DNA of 12,907 nt from Nitrospirae bacterium CG1_02_44_142 (GCA_001871685.1 MNVK01000131.1:1-12907), one strand, 5' to 3'. Shown: positions 6,222 to 12,907, numbered from the stretch's first letter. The notes: generated by a model from the letters alone, not told the origin. Numbers and translations are program-made.

Positions 6222-8520
6222 AAATGCTTTTTCTCTCCATTCCGGCAGGAGAGGGCGAAACAGTGGAGAATTGTGTAGGCTGCGTGCCGTCTTTAAAGTA
6301 TTCTTTTAAAGAGGACGCGGTTTCTTCTTTTGATAGAAGTCCTGTTAAGGGGTCAATCGGATAAATTACAATCCCCTCCGGCGCGGAGAAATCAGAAAAC
6401 TCTGCGGTGTTTGACGCAGACTTCATGAAGTTCAGCCATATCGGAGACGCCGCTCTGGCCCCTGTTTCCTGAGAGCCGAGAGGCCTCACATCGTCAAATC
6501 CCACCCATACAGCTGTAGTGATTCCTGTTGTATATCCGACAAACCATGCGTCTCTGTAATCATTTGTTGTCCCTGTTTTTCCTGCAGCAGGCCTGCCCAA
6601 AGCCTTTATTCTCCAGCCGGTCCCATGATTTATAACATCCTGCATCATTGATGTTATGAGAAACGCTGTCTGACGGCTTATTACCTCTGTCCCTTCGGGT
6701 TCATTGCTCTCAAGTATCTTCCCTTTTGAATCAGCGATGTATTTAACTGCGGCAGGCCTTATCTTTATCCCTCCATTGGCAAATACTGCATAACCTGATG
6801 CAAGCTCAAGGGGTGTAACGCTGATGCTCCCAAGGGCAATGCTCAGGTTGTAAGGCATATCTCCGGTAAAGCCGATACTTCTTGCAAACCCTATAACTTT
6901 ATCAACGCCTATTGCTTCAACAAGTTTTACGGTGATAACATTTCTTGAATATGTAAGAGCCTCCCGCAGCCTTGTAGGCCCGTAATGTTTGTGGTCATAG
7001 TTTTCAGGCGTCCAGTCACCCTTGGGCCCGCCCTTATATGTGACGGGCTCGTCATTTATTATAGATGCAGGCGTAAACCCATTATCCATTGCAGCGGCGT
7101 AGATTATCGGTTTAAACGCAGAACCCGGCTGGCGTTTTGCATGGATTGCGCGGTTAAATCCGCTCTTGGTGTAATCATAGCCTCCGATAATTGTTCTTAT
7201 AAACCCTGTTCTCTGTTCAATTGCTGCAACTGCGCCTTCAACTTCCGGTTCCTGCTCAAGGGCGAGGACAGCCTCTTTCCCTTTTGCGCCTTTAATCCTT
7301 ACCTTAACAATATCCCCTGGTTTGAGTATCTTTGTTAAATTGAATCCTTTTATCGCGGCAGCTTTCCTCGTTTTTGTATCCAAAAGAACGCTGGCCCACT
7401 GGGCGTCGGCTATTGACAGCTTGCCGATAATCCCCCTGGTCTTAATAACAGCCTCAGCCGCGCTCACCTTAAGGACAAGCCCTGAGGTTATTTCATATCC
7501 GCCTCCGATAGCGGTATTCTGCACATCTTTGCTCCCCATCTCTTTTTTAACGTCTATATCCTTATGCTCTACAGGGCCGCGCCATCCTCTTCTCTTATCA
7601 AGTTCTCTGAGTCCTTTCTGAAGCGCTTTTTGCGCAGCAGCCTGCATGGCCCTGTCAAGCGTGGTATAAACCTTGAGCCCCCCTTTATAGACAGTCTCTT
7701 CCCCGTATTTTTCCTCCAGATATTTCCTGACATATTCAATGAAATAATTATTTGCCTCCATACCCCTTCTCAGCGTTGAAAGATAAAGGGGCTGCGCTGC
7801 CGCCTTCTCCCTTTCAGACCTTTTGATATATCCTTCTTCCTCCATCCGCAAAAGGACTGTCTCCTGTCTTTCCTTTGATTTTGTCAGGTTGTTATAAGGA
7901 GAATATGTGGAGGGCGCTTTTATAAGAGCGGCTATCATTGCCGCCTCCGGCAGGGTCAGCTCTCCCACTGATTTTCCGAAATATACGCGCGACGCCATTT
8001 CAATGCCATAAGCGCCGTGGCCAAAATATATCCTGTTAAGATAAAGCTCCAATATTTCCTTTTTATCAAGACTCTTTTCCAACTTTATCGCAAGGGCTAC
8101 CTCTCTGACCTTTCTTTTAAGTGTTTTTTCAGGGGTGAGGAACACAACCTTTGCGAGCTGCTGGGTTATTGTGCTGCCGCCTTCTTTAAGCCCTGCATGG
8201 AGAATATCCTTTAAAACCGCCCTGCCGATTGCGATGTAATCTATCCCCTTATGATTCCAGAACCTTGAATCTTCAACTGCTATCACTGCGTCTATAAGGT
8301 GTTTTGGCATTTTGTTCAGAGGCACAAAAATTCCTTTTTCAACCTTGAGTTCTCCGATAAGCGTGTCATCATCAGCGTATATCCTGGCGCCTGACGTAGG
8401 CTTATACTGCTTGAGTTCTGCGATGGAAGGAATTCCTTTTGCAAACGCAAAATAGCCCCCGGCAGATATGCCGGTTATGACTGAAATTATTACCAGAAAA
8501 ACAGCAAGACGCGCTTTCAT
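6202..8520 (-). CDS. Class A penicillin-binding protein (PBP1A family)
   Basis: Bifunctional peptidoglycan glycosyltransferase/transpeptidase of 772 residues, anchored in the inner membrane by one N-terminal helix (about residues 4-27). The GT51 domain follows, with the catalytic Glu83 in VEDSRFWNHKG and the GGSTITQQLAK motif. An OB-like insert lies at roughly 330-425. The transpeptidase domain has SxxK at Ser467-Lys470 (PGSAFKP), SRN at 525-527 and KTGT at 648-651. The tail is Ser/Pro-rich. I chose ATG 8520: a TTG at 8559 (TTGA overlap with the hisA stop) would add 13 residues, but that TTG is the first three bases of a perfect TTGACA -35 box. The gene follows hisA by 35 bases and overlaps the MerR-like gene tail to tail. 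The mrcA/ponA symbol is plausible but not assigned. Confidence 0.95.
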   Translation of the reverse strand: MKARLAVFLVIISVITGISAGGYFAFAKGIPSIAELKQYKPTSGARIYADDDTLIGELKVEKGIFVPLNKMPKHLIDAVIAVEDSRFWNHKGIDYIAIGRAVLKDILHAGLKEGGSTITQQLAKVVFLTPEKTLKRKVREVALAIKLEKSLDKKEILELYLNRIYFGHGAYGIEMASRVYFGKSVGELTLPEAAMIAALIKAPSTYSPYNNLTKSKERQETVLLRMEEEGYIKRSEREKAAAQPLYLSTLRRGMEANNYFIEYVRKYLEEKYGEETVYKGGLKVYTTLDRAMQAAAQKALQKGLRELDKRRGWRGPVEHKDIDVKKEMGSKDVQNTAIGGGYEITSGLVLKVSAAEAVIKTRGIIGKLSIADAQWASVLLDTKTRKAAAIKGFNLTKILKPGDIVKVRIKGAKGKEAVLALEQEPEVEGAVAAIEQRTGFIRTIIGGYDYTKSGFNRAIHAKRQPGSAFKPIIYAAAMDNGFTPASIINDEPVTYKGGPKGDWTPENYDHKHYGPTRLREALTYSRNVITVKLVEAIGVDKVIGFARSIGFTGDMPYNLSIALGSISVTPLELASGYAVFANGGIKIRPAAVKYIADSKGKILESNEPEGTEVISRQTAFLITSMMQDVINHGTGWRIKALGRPAAGKTGTTNDYRDAWFVGYTTGITTAVWVGFDDVRPLGSQETGARAASPIWLNFMKSASNTAEFSDFSAPEGIVIYPIDPLTGLLSKEETASSLKEYFKDGTQPTQFSTVSPSPAGMERKSISNPDFD

Positions 8521-8530
8521 ATTTAAATTG

Positions 8531-8559
8531 ATTATACCTCCGGCGTAAAGCCCTGTCAA
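8531..8559 (-). promoter_or_regulatory. Perfect sigma70 consensus promoter for PBP1A
   Basis: Minus strand: TTGACA (8559-8554), a 17-base spacer, TATAAT (8536-8531). This is an exact consensus at optimal spacing. The ATG at 8520 begins 10 bases past the -10, so transcription should start only 3-4 bases before it. The promoter begins over the hisA stop codon. A GGAGGT inside the spacer is 15 bases from the ATG and would lie upstream of the transcript start, so it could act as an SD only on read-through hisA mRNA. Confidence 0.8.
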
Positions 8560-9284
8560 AAATCGGAAGACCGAGCAATACGTATAGCCTCTTTCAAGTC
8601 AACCGCGCCCGAATAAATAGCCTTTCCCGTTATCACACCCCATAGATTTTTAATCTCCTTCAAAGCTATTATGTCTTTAATGGAAGACACGCCGCCGGAT
8701 GCAATTATCGGTATGCTGACGGTTTCAAGCATTTCTTTTACGGCCGGGATGTTCGGGCCCGCAAGCATGCCGTCTCTTGATATGTCAGTGTAAATTATGC
8801 CTGAGGCTCCGGCCTTTTCCATTTCCCGCGCAAGTTCTTTCGTGTTAGCTCCTGTAACCTCAACCCAGCCTTTTACTGCGGCCTTGCCGTCTTTGGCGTC
8901 AATGCCCGCAAGAATTCTGTCCGGATATTTAGCGCAGGCGTCTTTCAGGAGAGAAGGCTTTTCTATTACTGCAGTTCCGAGGATTATTCTGTTAATCCCT
9001 GCGCTGATGAGGCCGTCTATTTTTTTAATATCCCTTATCCCTCCGCCAACCTCTATGTCAATAGATACGGCTTCCCTTATCTTTATGATTGCATCAAGAT
9101 TTTTCTGGCTGCCTGTGAATGCGCCGTCAAGGTCCACAACATGAAGGAGTTTTGCCCCGCATTCCTCCCATCTCCTTGCCGTTGATGCAGGGTCATTTGA
9201 ATATATTGTTACTGCATCTTCTTTCCCCTGAAGGAGCCTGACACACTGTCCGTTCTTTAAATCTATTGCAGGAATAACAAACAT
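8556..9284 (-). CDS. hisA: HisA: ProFAR isomerase of histidine biosynthesis
   Basis: 1-(5-phosphoribosyl)-5-[(5-phosphoribosylamino)methylideneamino]imidazole-4-carboxamide isomerase, an Amadori rearrangement in histidine synthesis. The 242-residue TIM barrel has the normal length. The catalytic acids are Asp8 (IPAIDL) and Asp129 (AGIDAKDG). The phosphate-binding motifs are EVGGGIR (78-84), ILGTAV and IIASGGVSS, with YTDISRDGM as the conserved strand-6 loop. The Trp of VKGW, typical of HisA (not PriA-specific), is present. It stands apart from hisF and hisH and is followed by a cell-wall synthase, so the usual his cluster is split. The ATG has no SD and follows a candidate promoter by 10 bases. 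Confidence 0.97.
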   Translation of the reverse strand: MFVIPAIDLKNGQCVRLLQGKEDAVTIYSNDPASTARRWEECGAKLLHVVDLDGAFTGSQKNLDAIIKIREAVSIDIEVGGGIRDIKKIDGLISAGINRIILGTAVIEKPSLLKDACAKYPDRILAGIDAKDGKAAVKGWVEVTGANTKELAREMEKAGASGIIYTDISRDGMLAGPNIPAVKEMLETVSIPIIASGGVSSIKDIIALKEIKNLWGVITGKAIYSGAVDLKEAIRIARSSDF

Positions 9285-9294
9285 AGATTAATAT

Positions 9295-9323
9295 AACATA
9301 ATGTTTGACGGTCAATGGGTCAA
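9295..9323 (-). promoter_or_regulatory. hisA promoter using an octamer-repeat unit as -35
   Basis: Minus strand: TTGACC (9323-9318, 5/6 match) lies inside the octamer array, then a 17-base spacer, then TATGTT (9300-9295, 4/6 match), then 10 bases to the hisA ATG at 9284. A second TTGACC at 9315-9310 is the next repeat unit. The -10 overlaps the start of the divergent DUF3108 gene. This is pattern-based only. Confidence 0.4.
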
Positions 9324-10134
9324 TGGGTTAATGGGTCAATGGGCTGAGAGGTTAAGAGGTAAGTTTGATTTAATTCTCAAATCTCCAAATCCTGTAGCGC
9401 TCTCATCCTGCGCGGCGCCGCTTTTTTTTATCTTAGTTTTATTTGTCATGTTTCCACAGAGCTCTTTTTCTTTTAATATCCCCGAAAGATTTGAATATGA
9501 CCTTACCTGGACCGGCGTAAAGGCAGGCACAGCCGCGCTTGAGATAACAAGGACAGGCAATGAGATAAATATTGTCTCTACGGCGCAGTCGGCGAAATGG
9601 GTTTCTGTTTTTTATACTGTTAACGACAGGGCGGAAAGCATTCTCGCAAAAAAATCCTCCTTGATGTTTGTCGGAAAGCCTGTCAATTACAGGCTCAAGA
9701 TAAGAGAAGGCCGGCATAGAAGAGACAGAGAGGTCATTTTCAACTCAGGCAATAAAGTTACATACATAGACCATATCAATAATGAGAGGCGTAATTTTGA
9801 TGTGCCCTCTCTTATATTTGACCCGCTGTCGAGCTTCTATTATCTCAGGACGCTGAAGCTTGTTGTCGGAGAGCCTGTATATATAACCATGTTTGACAGC
9901 AAAAAAGTCTGGAATGTTGAGGTGCAGGTGCTTAGAAAGGAAAAGGTAACGCTTCCGACAGGAGCGGTAGATACAATCCTGATTAAGCCGTTAATGAAAT
10001 CAGAAGGAATATTTTATAAGAAAGGCGCTATTTATATCTGGCTGACAGACGATGAGAAGCGGATACCCGTGAAGCTCAGGACAAAAGTTGCAGTAGGCTC
10101 CATCAATGCCGTATTGGTTGGAGGAAGATATTGA
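9301..10134 (+). CDS. DUF3108 envelope protein
   Basis: A 277-residue member of DUF3108, a periplasmic beta-rich family of unknown function. The domain covers about residues 60-277, with hallmarks FEYDLTWTGVKAGTAALEI, FDPLSSFYYLRTLKL, LPTGAVDTILIKP, YIWLTDDEKRIPVKLRTKV and a final GSINAVL. A hydrophobic segment (about 39-52, LFFILVLFVMF) is a signal or anchor helix. The first 20 or so residues (QWVNGLMGQWAERL) are encoded by an octamer tandem repeat. Neither ATG 9301 nor ATG 9331 has an SD, so the exact start is uncertain; ATG 9301 is used as the longest. The stop overlaps the next gene's start (TTGA), so it is probably cotranscribed with the LPS-type glycosyltransferase, hinting at a role in the envelope. 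Confidence 0.85.
   Translation: MFDGQWVNGLMGQWAERLRGKFDLILKSPNPVALSSCAAPLFFILVLFVMFPQSSFSFNIPERFEYDLTWTGVKAGTAALEITRTGNEINIVSTAQSAKWVSVFYTVNDRAESILAKKSSLMFVGKPVNYRLKIREGRHRRDREVIFNSGNKVTYIDHINNERRNFDVPSLIFDPLSSFYYLRTLKLVVGEPVYITMFDSKKVWNVEVQVLRKEKVTLPTGAVDTILIKPLMKSEGIFYKKGAIYIWLTDDEKRIPVKLRTKVAVGSINAVLVGGRY
9311..9358 (+). repeat. Degenerate octanucleotide tandem repeat at the hisA/DUF3108 junction
   Basis: Six 8-base units in perfect register: GTCAATGG, GTCAATGG, GTTAATGG, GTCAATGG, GCTGAGAG, GTTAAGAG. The first four are nearly identical and the last two decayed. On the plus strand the array codes for the N-terminus of the DUF3108 protein. On the minus strand, the junctions of the intact units read TTGACC or TTAACC, close to a -35 box, upstream of hisA. 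Confidence 0.85.
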
Positions 10135-10877
10135 TACCTGTCTCAATTGTAATCGTTACAAAAAATGAAGAGGCAAATATTGAAGCCGCTCTTGACAGCG
10201 TAAAGGACGCCGCTGAAATTGTTGTCATTGATTCTTTCAGTTCGGACAGAACTGTTGAAATCTGCAGGAAATACACAGATAAAGTATCCCGGAAAGAGTG
10301 GGAAGGATATGCAAGGCAAAAACAGGCGGCGGTTGACCTTGCCGCGTGCCAATGGGTTTTTATACTTGACGCCGACGAGAGGGTTACGCCTGAATTGAAG
10401 GCAGAGGTTATAAATGCGATAGAGGAAAACAGGTATGATGGTTTTTATGTGCCGAGAAAAAACTTTTTTATGGGCCAATGTATCAGGCACGGAGGGTGGC
10501 GGCCTGATTATACATTAAGGCTGTTCAAGAAAAAGGCAGGCAGAGTTGAAGACAGAGAAGTGCATGAAAAGGTAATTGTCAATGGGAGCGTGTCGTATCT
10601 TAAAACCCCGCTTGTCCATTACACGTATAATTCTGTTTCCGACTATTTAAAGCGGATGGACGTCTATTCCACGCTTGCCGCAAAGGAACTTACAAAGAAT
10701 GGAGTCGTGCCTAATTTCATGGACTTTCTTCTGCGTCCGCTGGCTGCATTCATAAAGATGTTTTTTCTCAGGTTCGGTTTTATGGACGGGAGATACGGCT
10801 TGGCGCTTGCTGTGCTTTACAGCTATTATACCTTTCTGAAATATGCAAAGACATGGGAGTTAAAAGAAAAAAGGTGA
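10131..10877 (+). CDS. GT2 glycosyltransferase, WaaE/KdtX (LgtF)-like
   Basis: A 248-residue family 2 transferase that probably adds a hexose to the LPS inner core from a nucleotide sugar, at the cytoplasmic face of the inner membrane. The GT-A fold starts at once: VSIVIVTKNEEANIEAALDS, then VVIDSFSSDRT. The metal-binding DxD is Asp80-Ala-Asp82 (FILDADERVTPEL). The WaaE-like features GGWRPDYTLRLFKK and EDREVHEKV follow, and an amphipathic, aromatic C-terminus (195-245) could bind the membrane. The start is TTG overlapping the DUF3108 stop as TTGA, with GGAGG 6 bases upstream, so it is coupled. The acceptor sugar cannot be told from sequence. Its 3' end enters a hairpin shared with speD. Confidence 0.9.
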   Translation: MIPVSIVIVTKNEEANIEAALDSVKDAAEIVVIDSFSSDRTVEICRKYTDKVSRKEWEGYARQKQAAVDLAACQWVFILDADERVTPELKAEVINAIEENRYDGFYVPRKNFFMGQCIRHGGWRPDYTLRLFKKKAGRVEDREVHEKVIVNGSVSYLKTPLVHYTYNSVSDYLKRMDVYSTLAAKELTKNGVVPNFMDFLLRPLAAFIKMFFLRFGFMDGRYGLALAVLYSYYTFLKYAKTWELKEKR

Positions 10878-10896
10878 AAGTTTTTCTTTTGAACTC
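10857..10896. terminator. Candidate bidirectional terminator between the glycosyltransferase gene and speD
   Basis: GAGTT-AAAAGAAAAA (10857-10871) pairs with TTTTTCTTTT (10881-10890) and AACTC (10892-10896), with one bulged G at 10891 and a 9-base loop: 15 paired bases. It sits exactly between the convergent genes, covering the glycosyltransferase stop. The stem is AT-rich with a U-rich arm instead of a GC stem plus U-tail, so efficiency is doubtful. Confidence 0.45.
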
Positions 10897-10907
10897 TTAA
10901 CTCCTGA

Positions 10908-11330
10908 TTATGCAGTCCTACAGTCTGCGACAAGATTCAGTTCAGCAGGATGTATCTTATACGGCAGCCTCTTTCCTGAATGTGAGAGAATCCCGCGCTT
11001 TATTTCAACAACAGACGGATTTTTGCATCTGAATTTCTCAATCAGAAACTGAGCGGCAACTTCGGGCTTAATAATATTGCCGCAGGTAAAAATATCTACA
11101 GCCGCATACCCGTATTCCGGCCATGTGTGTATGGAAAGATGAGACTCCGCTATGACTACCATGCCGCTTATTCCAAAGGGACTGAATTCATGGAAGGATA
11201 CATCAATGATGGTTGCCCTGGCCTTTTTTGCCGCTGAGACCATTGCATCCCTTACTTCGTCAAGGCTTTTGAGAATTTCGGGATCACAATCCTTAAGCTC
11301 TATTAATAAATGTTTACCTAAAGCATGCAA
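10908..11330 (-). CDS. speD: S-adenosylmethionine decarboxylase proenzyme (class 1b, prokaryotic)
   Basis: Makes decarboxylated SAM, the aminopropyl donor for spermidine. The 140-residue proenzyme has the short Thermotoga/Bacillus form and must cut itself before Ser63 in AESHLSIHTWPE to form the pyruvoyl cofactor. Ser63, His68 and Cys83 (DIFTCG) fall at exactly the positions known in the Thermotoga maritima enzyme. The start is TTG at 11330: a full AGGAGGT lies 6 bases upstream and there is no in-frame ATG nearby. No speE is in the window. The leader has a small hairpin and the gene is divergent from serS. Confidence 0.96.
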   Translation of the reverse strand: MHALGKHLLIELKDCDPEILKSLDEVRDAMVSAAKKARATIIDVSFHEFSPFGISGMVVIAESHLSIHTWPEYGYAAVDIFTCGNIIKPEVAAQFLIEKFRCKNPSVVEIKRGILSHSGKRLPYKIHPAELNLVADCRTA

Positions 11331-11362
11331 CCCTCTACCTCCTCCATCGTAGATTTTAATCT

Positions 11363-11382
11363 AAAGAGCTTTACTGCTCTCT
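11363..11382 (-). promoter_or_regulatory. Hairpin in the speD 5' leader
   Basis: In the speD transcript, AGAGC and GCTCT pair around a 6-base loop (11365-11380), extended by a G-U and an A-U pair. It lies just upstream of the AGGAGGT SD. It is too small and lacks the conserved cores of known SAM riboswitches; a role in polyamine control is speculation. Confidence 0.25.
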
Positions 11383-11394
11383 TAAGCTAAATAA

Positions 11395-11422
11395 ATTACA
11401 GTAAAATTATACTCCTTGTCAA
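11395..11422 (-). promoter_or_regulatory. speD promoter
   Basis: Minus strand: TTGACA (11422-11417), 16-base spacer, TGTAAT (11400-11395). A separate TATAAT at 11411-11406 lacks a good -35. A/T tracts upstream (11423-11460) resemble an UP element. The resulting leader would be about 55-60 bases. Confidence 0.5.
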
Positions 11423-11447
11423 GATTTTTTTGAATACAAAAAATCTT
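11421..11447. repeat. 10-bp perfect inverted repeat between speD and serS
   Basis: AAGATTTTTT (11421-11430) and AAAAAATCTT (11438-11447) around a 7-base centre TGAATAC. It abuts the speD -35 and lies 24 bases before the serS -35. It could be an operator shared by the divergent pair, a bent A-tract element, or a weak hairpin. Confidence 0.6.
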
Positions 11448-11471
11448 TCTGAAAAAATTTTCTCAAAACGG

Positions 11472-11500
11472 TTGTCTTTCATCTTGAATAGCATTAAGAT
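11472..11500 (+). promoter_or_regulatory. serS promoter
   Basis: TTGTCT (11472-11477), 17-base spacer, TAAGAT (11495-11500), giving a leader of roughly 43 bases with a normal SD (GAGGAG) before the ATG at 11550. No T-box anti-terminator structure is visible in the leader. Confidence 0.4.
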
Positions 11501-11549
11501 ATATTAACTGCCGCGCTGCTGGTAGCACTGTTGTATTTGAGGAGAATAT

Positions 11550-12830
11550 ATGCTTGATGTAAAAGTTGTGAGAGAGAATACCTCAAGAGTTGAAGAGTCG
11601 CTCAGGAAGAGAAACTACGGCCTCTCCATCCTTGACAGGTTTCTGAAAATAGAAAACGAAAGGAGAGAACTCCTCAGGCTCATAGAGGAAAAGAGAGGGC
11701 GGAGGAATAAGATATCGGAGGAGATTGCAAAGTTAAAAAAAGGAAAGAAGGATGTGGTTTTAATCTTAGCAGAAGCAAAAGACATATCCGACTTCATAAC
11801 GGAAAAAGAAGAACGTCTTAAGGTATTGGAAGAAGAAGCAAGACAGGAGCTTTTGATTATCCCTAACATTCCACACAAATCTGTCCCTGCTGGAAAAGAC
11901 GAGACGGAAAATGTTGAGATAAGAAAATGGTCCGCCTCAGGCGGAGTTCCGAAAGAATTTGATTTCCCTCCGTTGAATCACTGGGACATTGCGGCGATGC
12001 ATGACATCATAGACTTTGACAGGGCGTCAAAGATTGCAGGCGCAAGATTTTCCCTGATGAAAGGGATGGGCGCAAGGCTTGAAAGGGCGCTTATGAACTT
12101 CATGTTGGACCTGAACACATCTAAAGGATACAAGGAAATATTGCCGCCGATTCTTGTTAACCGCGAATCCATGACAGGCACAGGACAGCTTCCGAAATTT
12201 GAGATGGAACTGTTCAAAACAGCAGACCCTGAGTTCTATCTCATTCCGACCGCAGAGGTTCCTGTGACAAATATTCACAGGGATGAAATTTTGAACGAGG
12301 GTGATTTGCCGATTTACTACACTGCTTACACTCCATGCTTCAGGCGCGAGGCAGGGTCATACGGAAAAGACACAAGAGGATTGATAAGGCAGCACCAGTT
12401 CAATAAAGTTGAGATTGTAAAATTCGTGAAGCCGGAGGATTCATACAATGAACTTGAGAAACTTACCAATGATGCAGAGGACATCCTTCAAAGGCTCGGG
12501 TTGCCTTACAGAGTAATTGCCCTCTGCACAGGAGACCTCGGCTTTTCAGCGGCAAAGACCTATGACCTTGAGGTCTGGCTTCCGGGACAGCAGAGATACA
12601 GGGAGATTTCTTCATGCTCTAATTTTGAGGACTTTCAGGCAAGAAGGGCGAATATCAGATTCAAGCGTGAAGGAAAGAAAGGCACAGAGTTTGTGCACAC
12701 ACTCAACGGTTCTGCGCTTGCAATCGGAAGAACAGTCGTTGCTATCCTTGAGAATTACCAGCAAAAAGACGGAAGCGTTGTGATTCCAGAGGCGCTGAGG
12801 GAATATATGGGAGTTGAGGTGATAAGGTAG
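11550..12830 (+). CDS. serS: Seryl-tRNA synthetase
   Basis: Class II synthetase that charges tRNA-Ser and, for selenocysteine, tRNA-Sec. The 426 residues match bacterial SerRS. The N-terminal tRNA-binding coiled coil spans about 25-105 (ERRELLRLIEEKRGRRNKI and DFITEKEERLKVLEEEARQE). The catalytic domain has the serine-pocket TAEVPVT (234-240), motif 2 CFRREAGSYGKDTRG (263-277), ISSCSNFEDFQARR (353-366) and motif 3 LNGSALAIGR (385-394). The ATG at 11550 has GAGGAG just upstream. Nothing is missing. The 77 bases after the TAG hold no clear terminator and no gene I can support. Confidence 0.98.
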   Translation: MLDVKVVRENTSRVEESLRKRNYGLSILDRFLKIENERRELLRLIEEKRGRRNKISEEIAKLKKGKKDVVLILAEAKDISDFITEKEERLKVLEEEARQELLIIPNIPHKSVPAGKDETENVEIRKWSASGGVPKEFDFPPLNHWDIAAMHDIIDFDRASKIAGARFSLMKGMGARLERALMNFMLDLNTSKGYKEILPPILVNRESMTGTGQLPKFEMELFKTADPEFYLIPTAEVPVTNIHRDEILNEGDLPIYYTAYTPCFRREAGSYGKDTRGLIRQHQFNKVEIVKFVKPEDSYNELEKLTNDAEDILQRLGLPYRVIALCTGDLGFSAAKTYDLEVWLPGQQRYREISSCSNFEDFQARRANIRFKREGKKGTEFVHTLNGSALAIGRTVVAILENYQQKDGSVVIPEALREYMGVEVIR

Positions 12831-12907
12831 ATTTATTCGAATTATTATCTAATTGCTCTCAAGGCCCAAGGAAGCATTAATTACCAGAAATGCACTTTAA
12901 ATCCAGC

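Noticed and set aside
8521..8559. TTG at 8559 as the PBP1A start coupled to hisA by a TTGA overlap
   Set aside because: No SD precedes it, and the TTG belongs to a perfect TTGACA-17-TATAAT promoter. The ATG at 8520 gives a normal PBP1A N-terminus.
9311..9358. Tandem octamers as a CRISPR array
   Set aside because: Units are 8 bases with no spacers, and no cas gene is nearby.
10888..10901. GAACTCTTAA shared by the speD/glycosyltransferase gap and the trp palindrome (2293-2302) as a common regulatory site
   Set aside because: At 10891 it is a single half-site inside a terminator-like hairpin between convergent genes, so a shared operator is unlikely; probably chance.
11331..11549. SAM riboswitch before speD or T-box before serS
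   Set aside because: The region is AT-rich with only small hairpins; none of the conserved riboswitch cores or the T-box sequence is visible.
12831..12907. Terminator after serS (GCATT ... AATGC, 12872-12891)
   Set aside because: Only a 5-bp stem with a 10-base loop and no U-tract follows; not enough to call.

Overview
The window holds about fifteen closely packed protein genes on both strands, nearly all of them core metabolism, envelope or information-processing genes. The organism looks like a diderm (Gram-negative type) bacterium: it carries a sedoheptulose-7-phosphate isomerase for LPS heptose, a WaaE/LgtF-like sugar transferase and a class A PBP. Protein style, mid GC content, frequent ATA/AGG/AGA codons and the MerR fusion to a two-CW cysteine domain fit Nitrospirota (Thermodesulfovibrionia-like) or a related anaerobic lineage. 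That placement is an inference and no marker here proves it. No phage, IS element, CRISPR array, tRNA or rRNA was seen.

Layout. (1) 1-2260, minus strand: a translationally coupled run of a small zinc-ribbon protein, trpB, trpA and the start of a GAF-like sensor gene that leaves the window. Each junction is a 4-base start/stop overlap. (2) 2346-3102, minus: a small Toprim protein overlapping yraN. (3) 3145-5678, plus: gmhA, ruvC (TTG start inside gmhA, strong SD) and a GlcD-type FAD oxidase, closed by a hairpin. (4) 5719-6221, plus: a MerR/HspR-type regulator with a Cys-rich C-terminal domain, its 3' end overlapping the convergent PBP1A gene. (5) 6202-9284, minus: hisA followed by a class A penicillin-binding protein with its own perfect consensus promoter. 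(6) 9301-10877, plus: a DUF3108 envelope protein coupled to a WaaE-like glycosyltransferase. (7) speD (minus) and serS (plus), divergent across a 219-base AT-rich regulatory region.

The gene content is mostly ordinary. The less ordinary signals lie in the non-coding and junction DNA. Several operon-leading genes (zinc-ribbon gene, gmhA, the MerR gene, PBP1A, hisA) have a sigma70-type -10 box ending only 10-15 bases before the start codon and no Shine-Dalgarno, which suggests leaderless or near-leaderless mRNAs. Genes inside operons, and speD and serS, have clear SDs. Two short tandem arrays have entered genes. A heptamer array adds roughly a dozen residues to RuvC. An octamer array encodes the N-terminus of the DUF3108 protein and, on the other strand, supplies -35-like units to hisA. 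The MerR two-CW fusion and the zinc-ribbon gene heading trpBA are the best protein-level leads. I found no clearly new multi-gene system.
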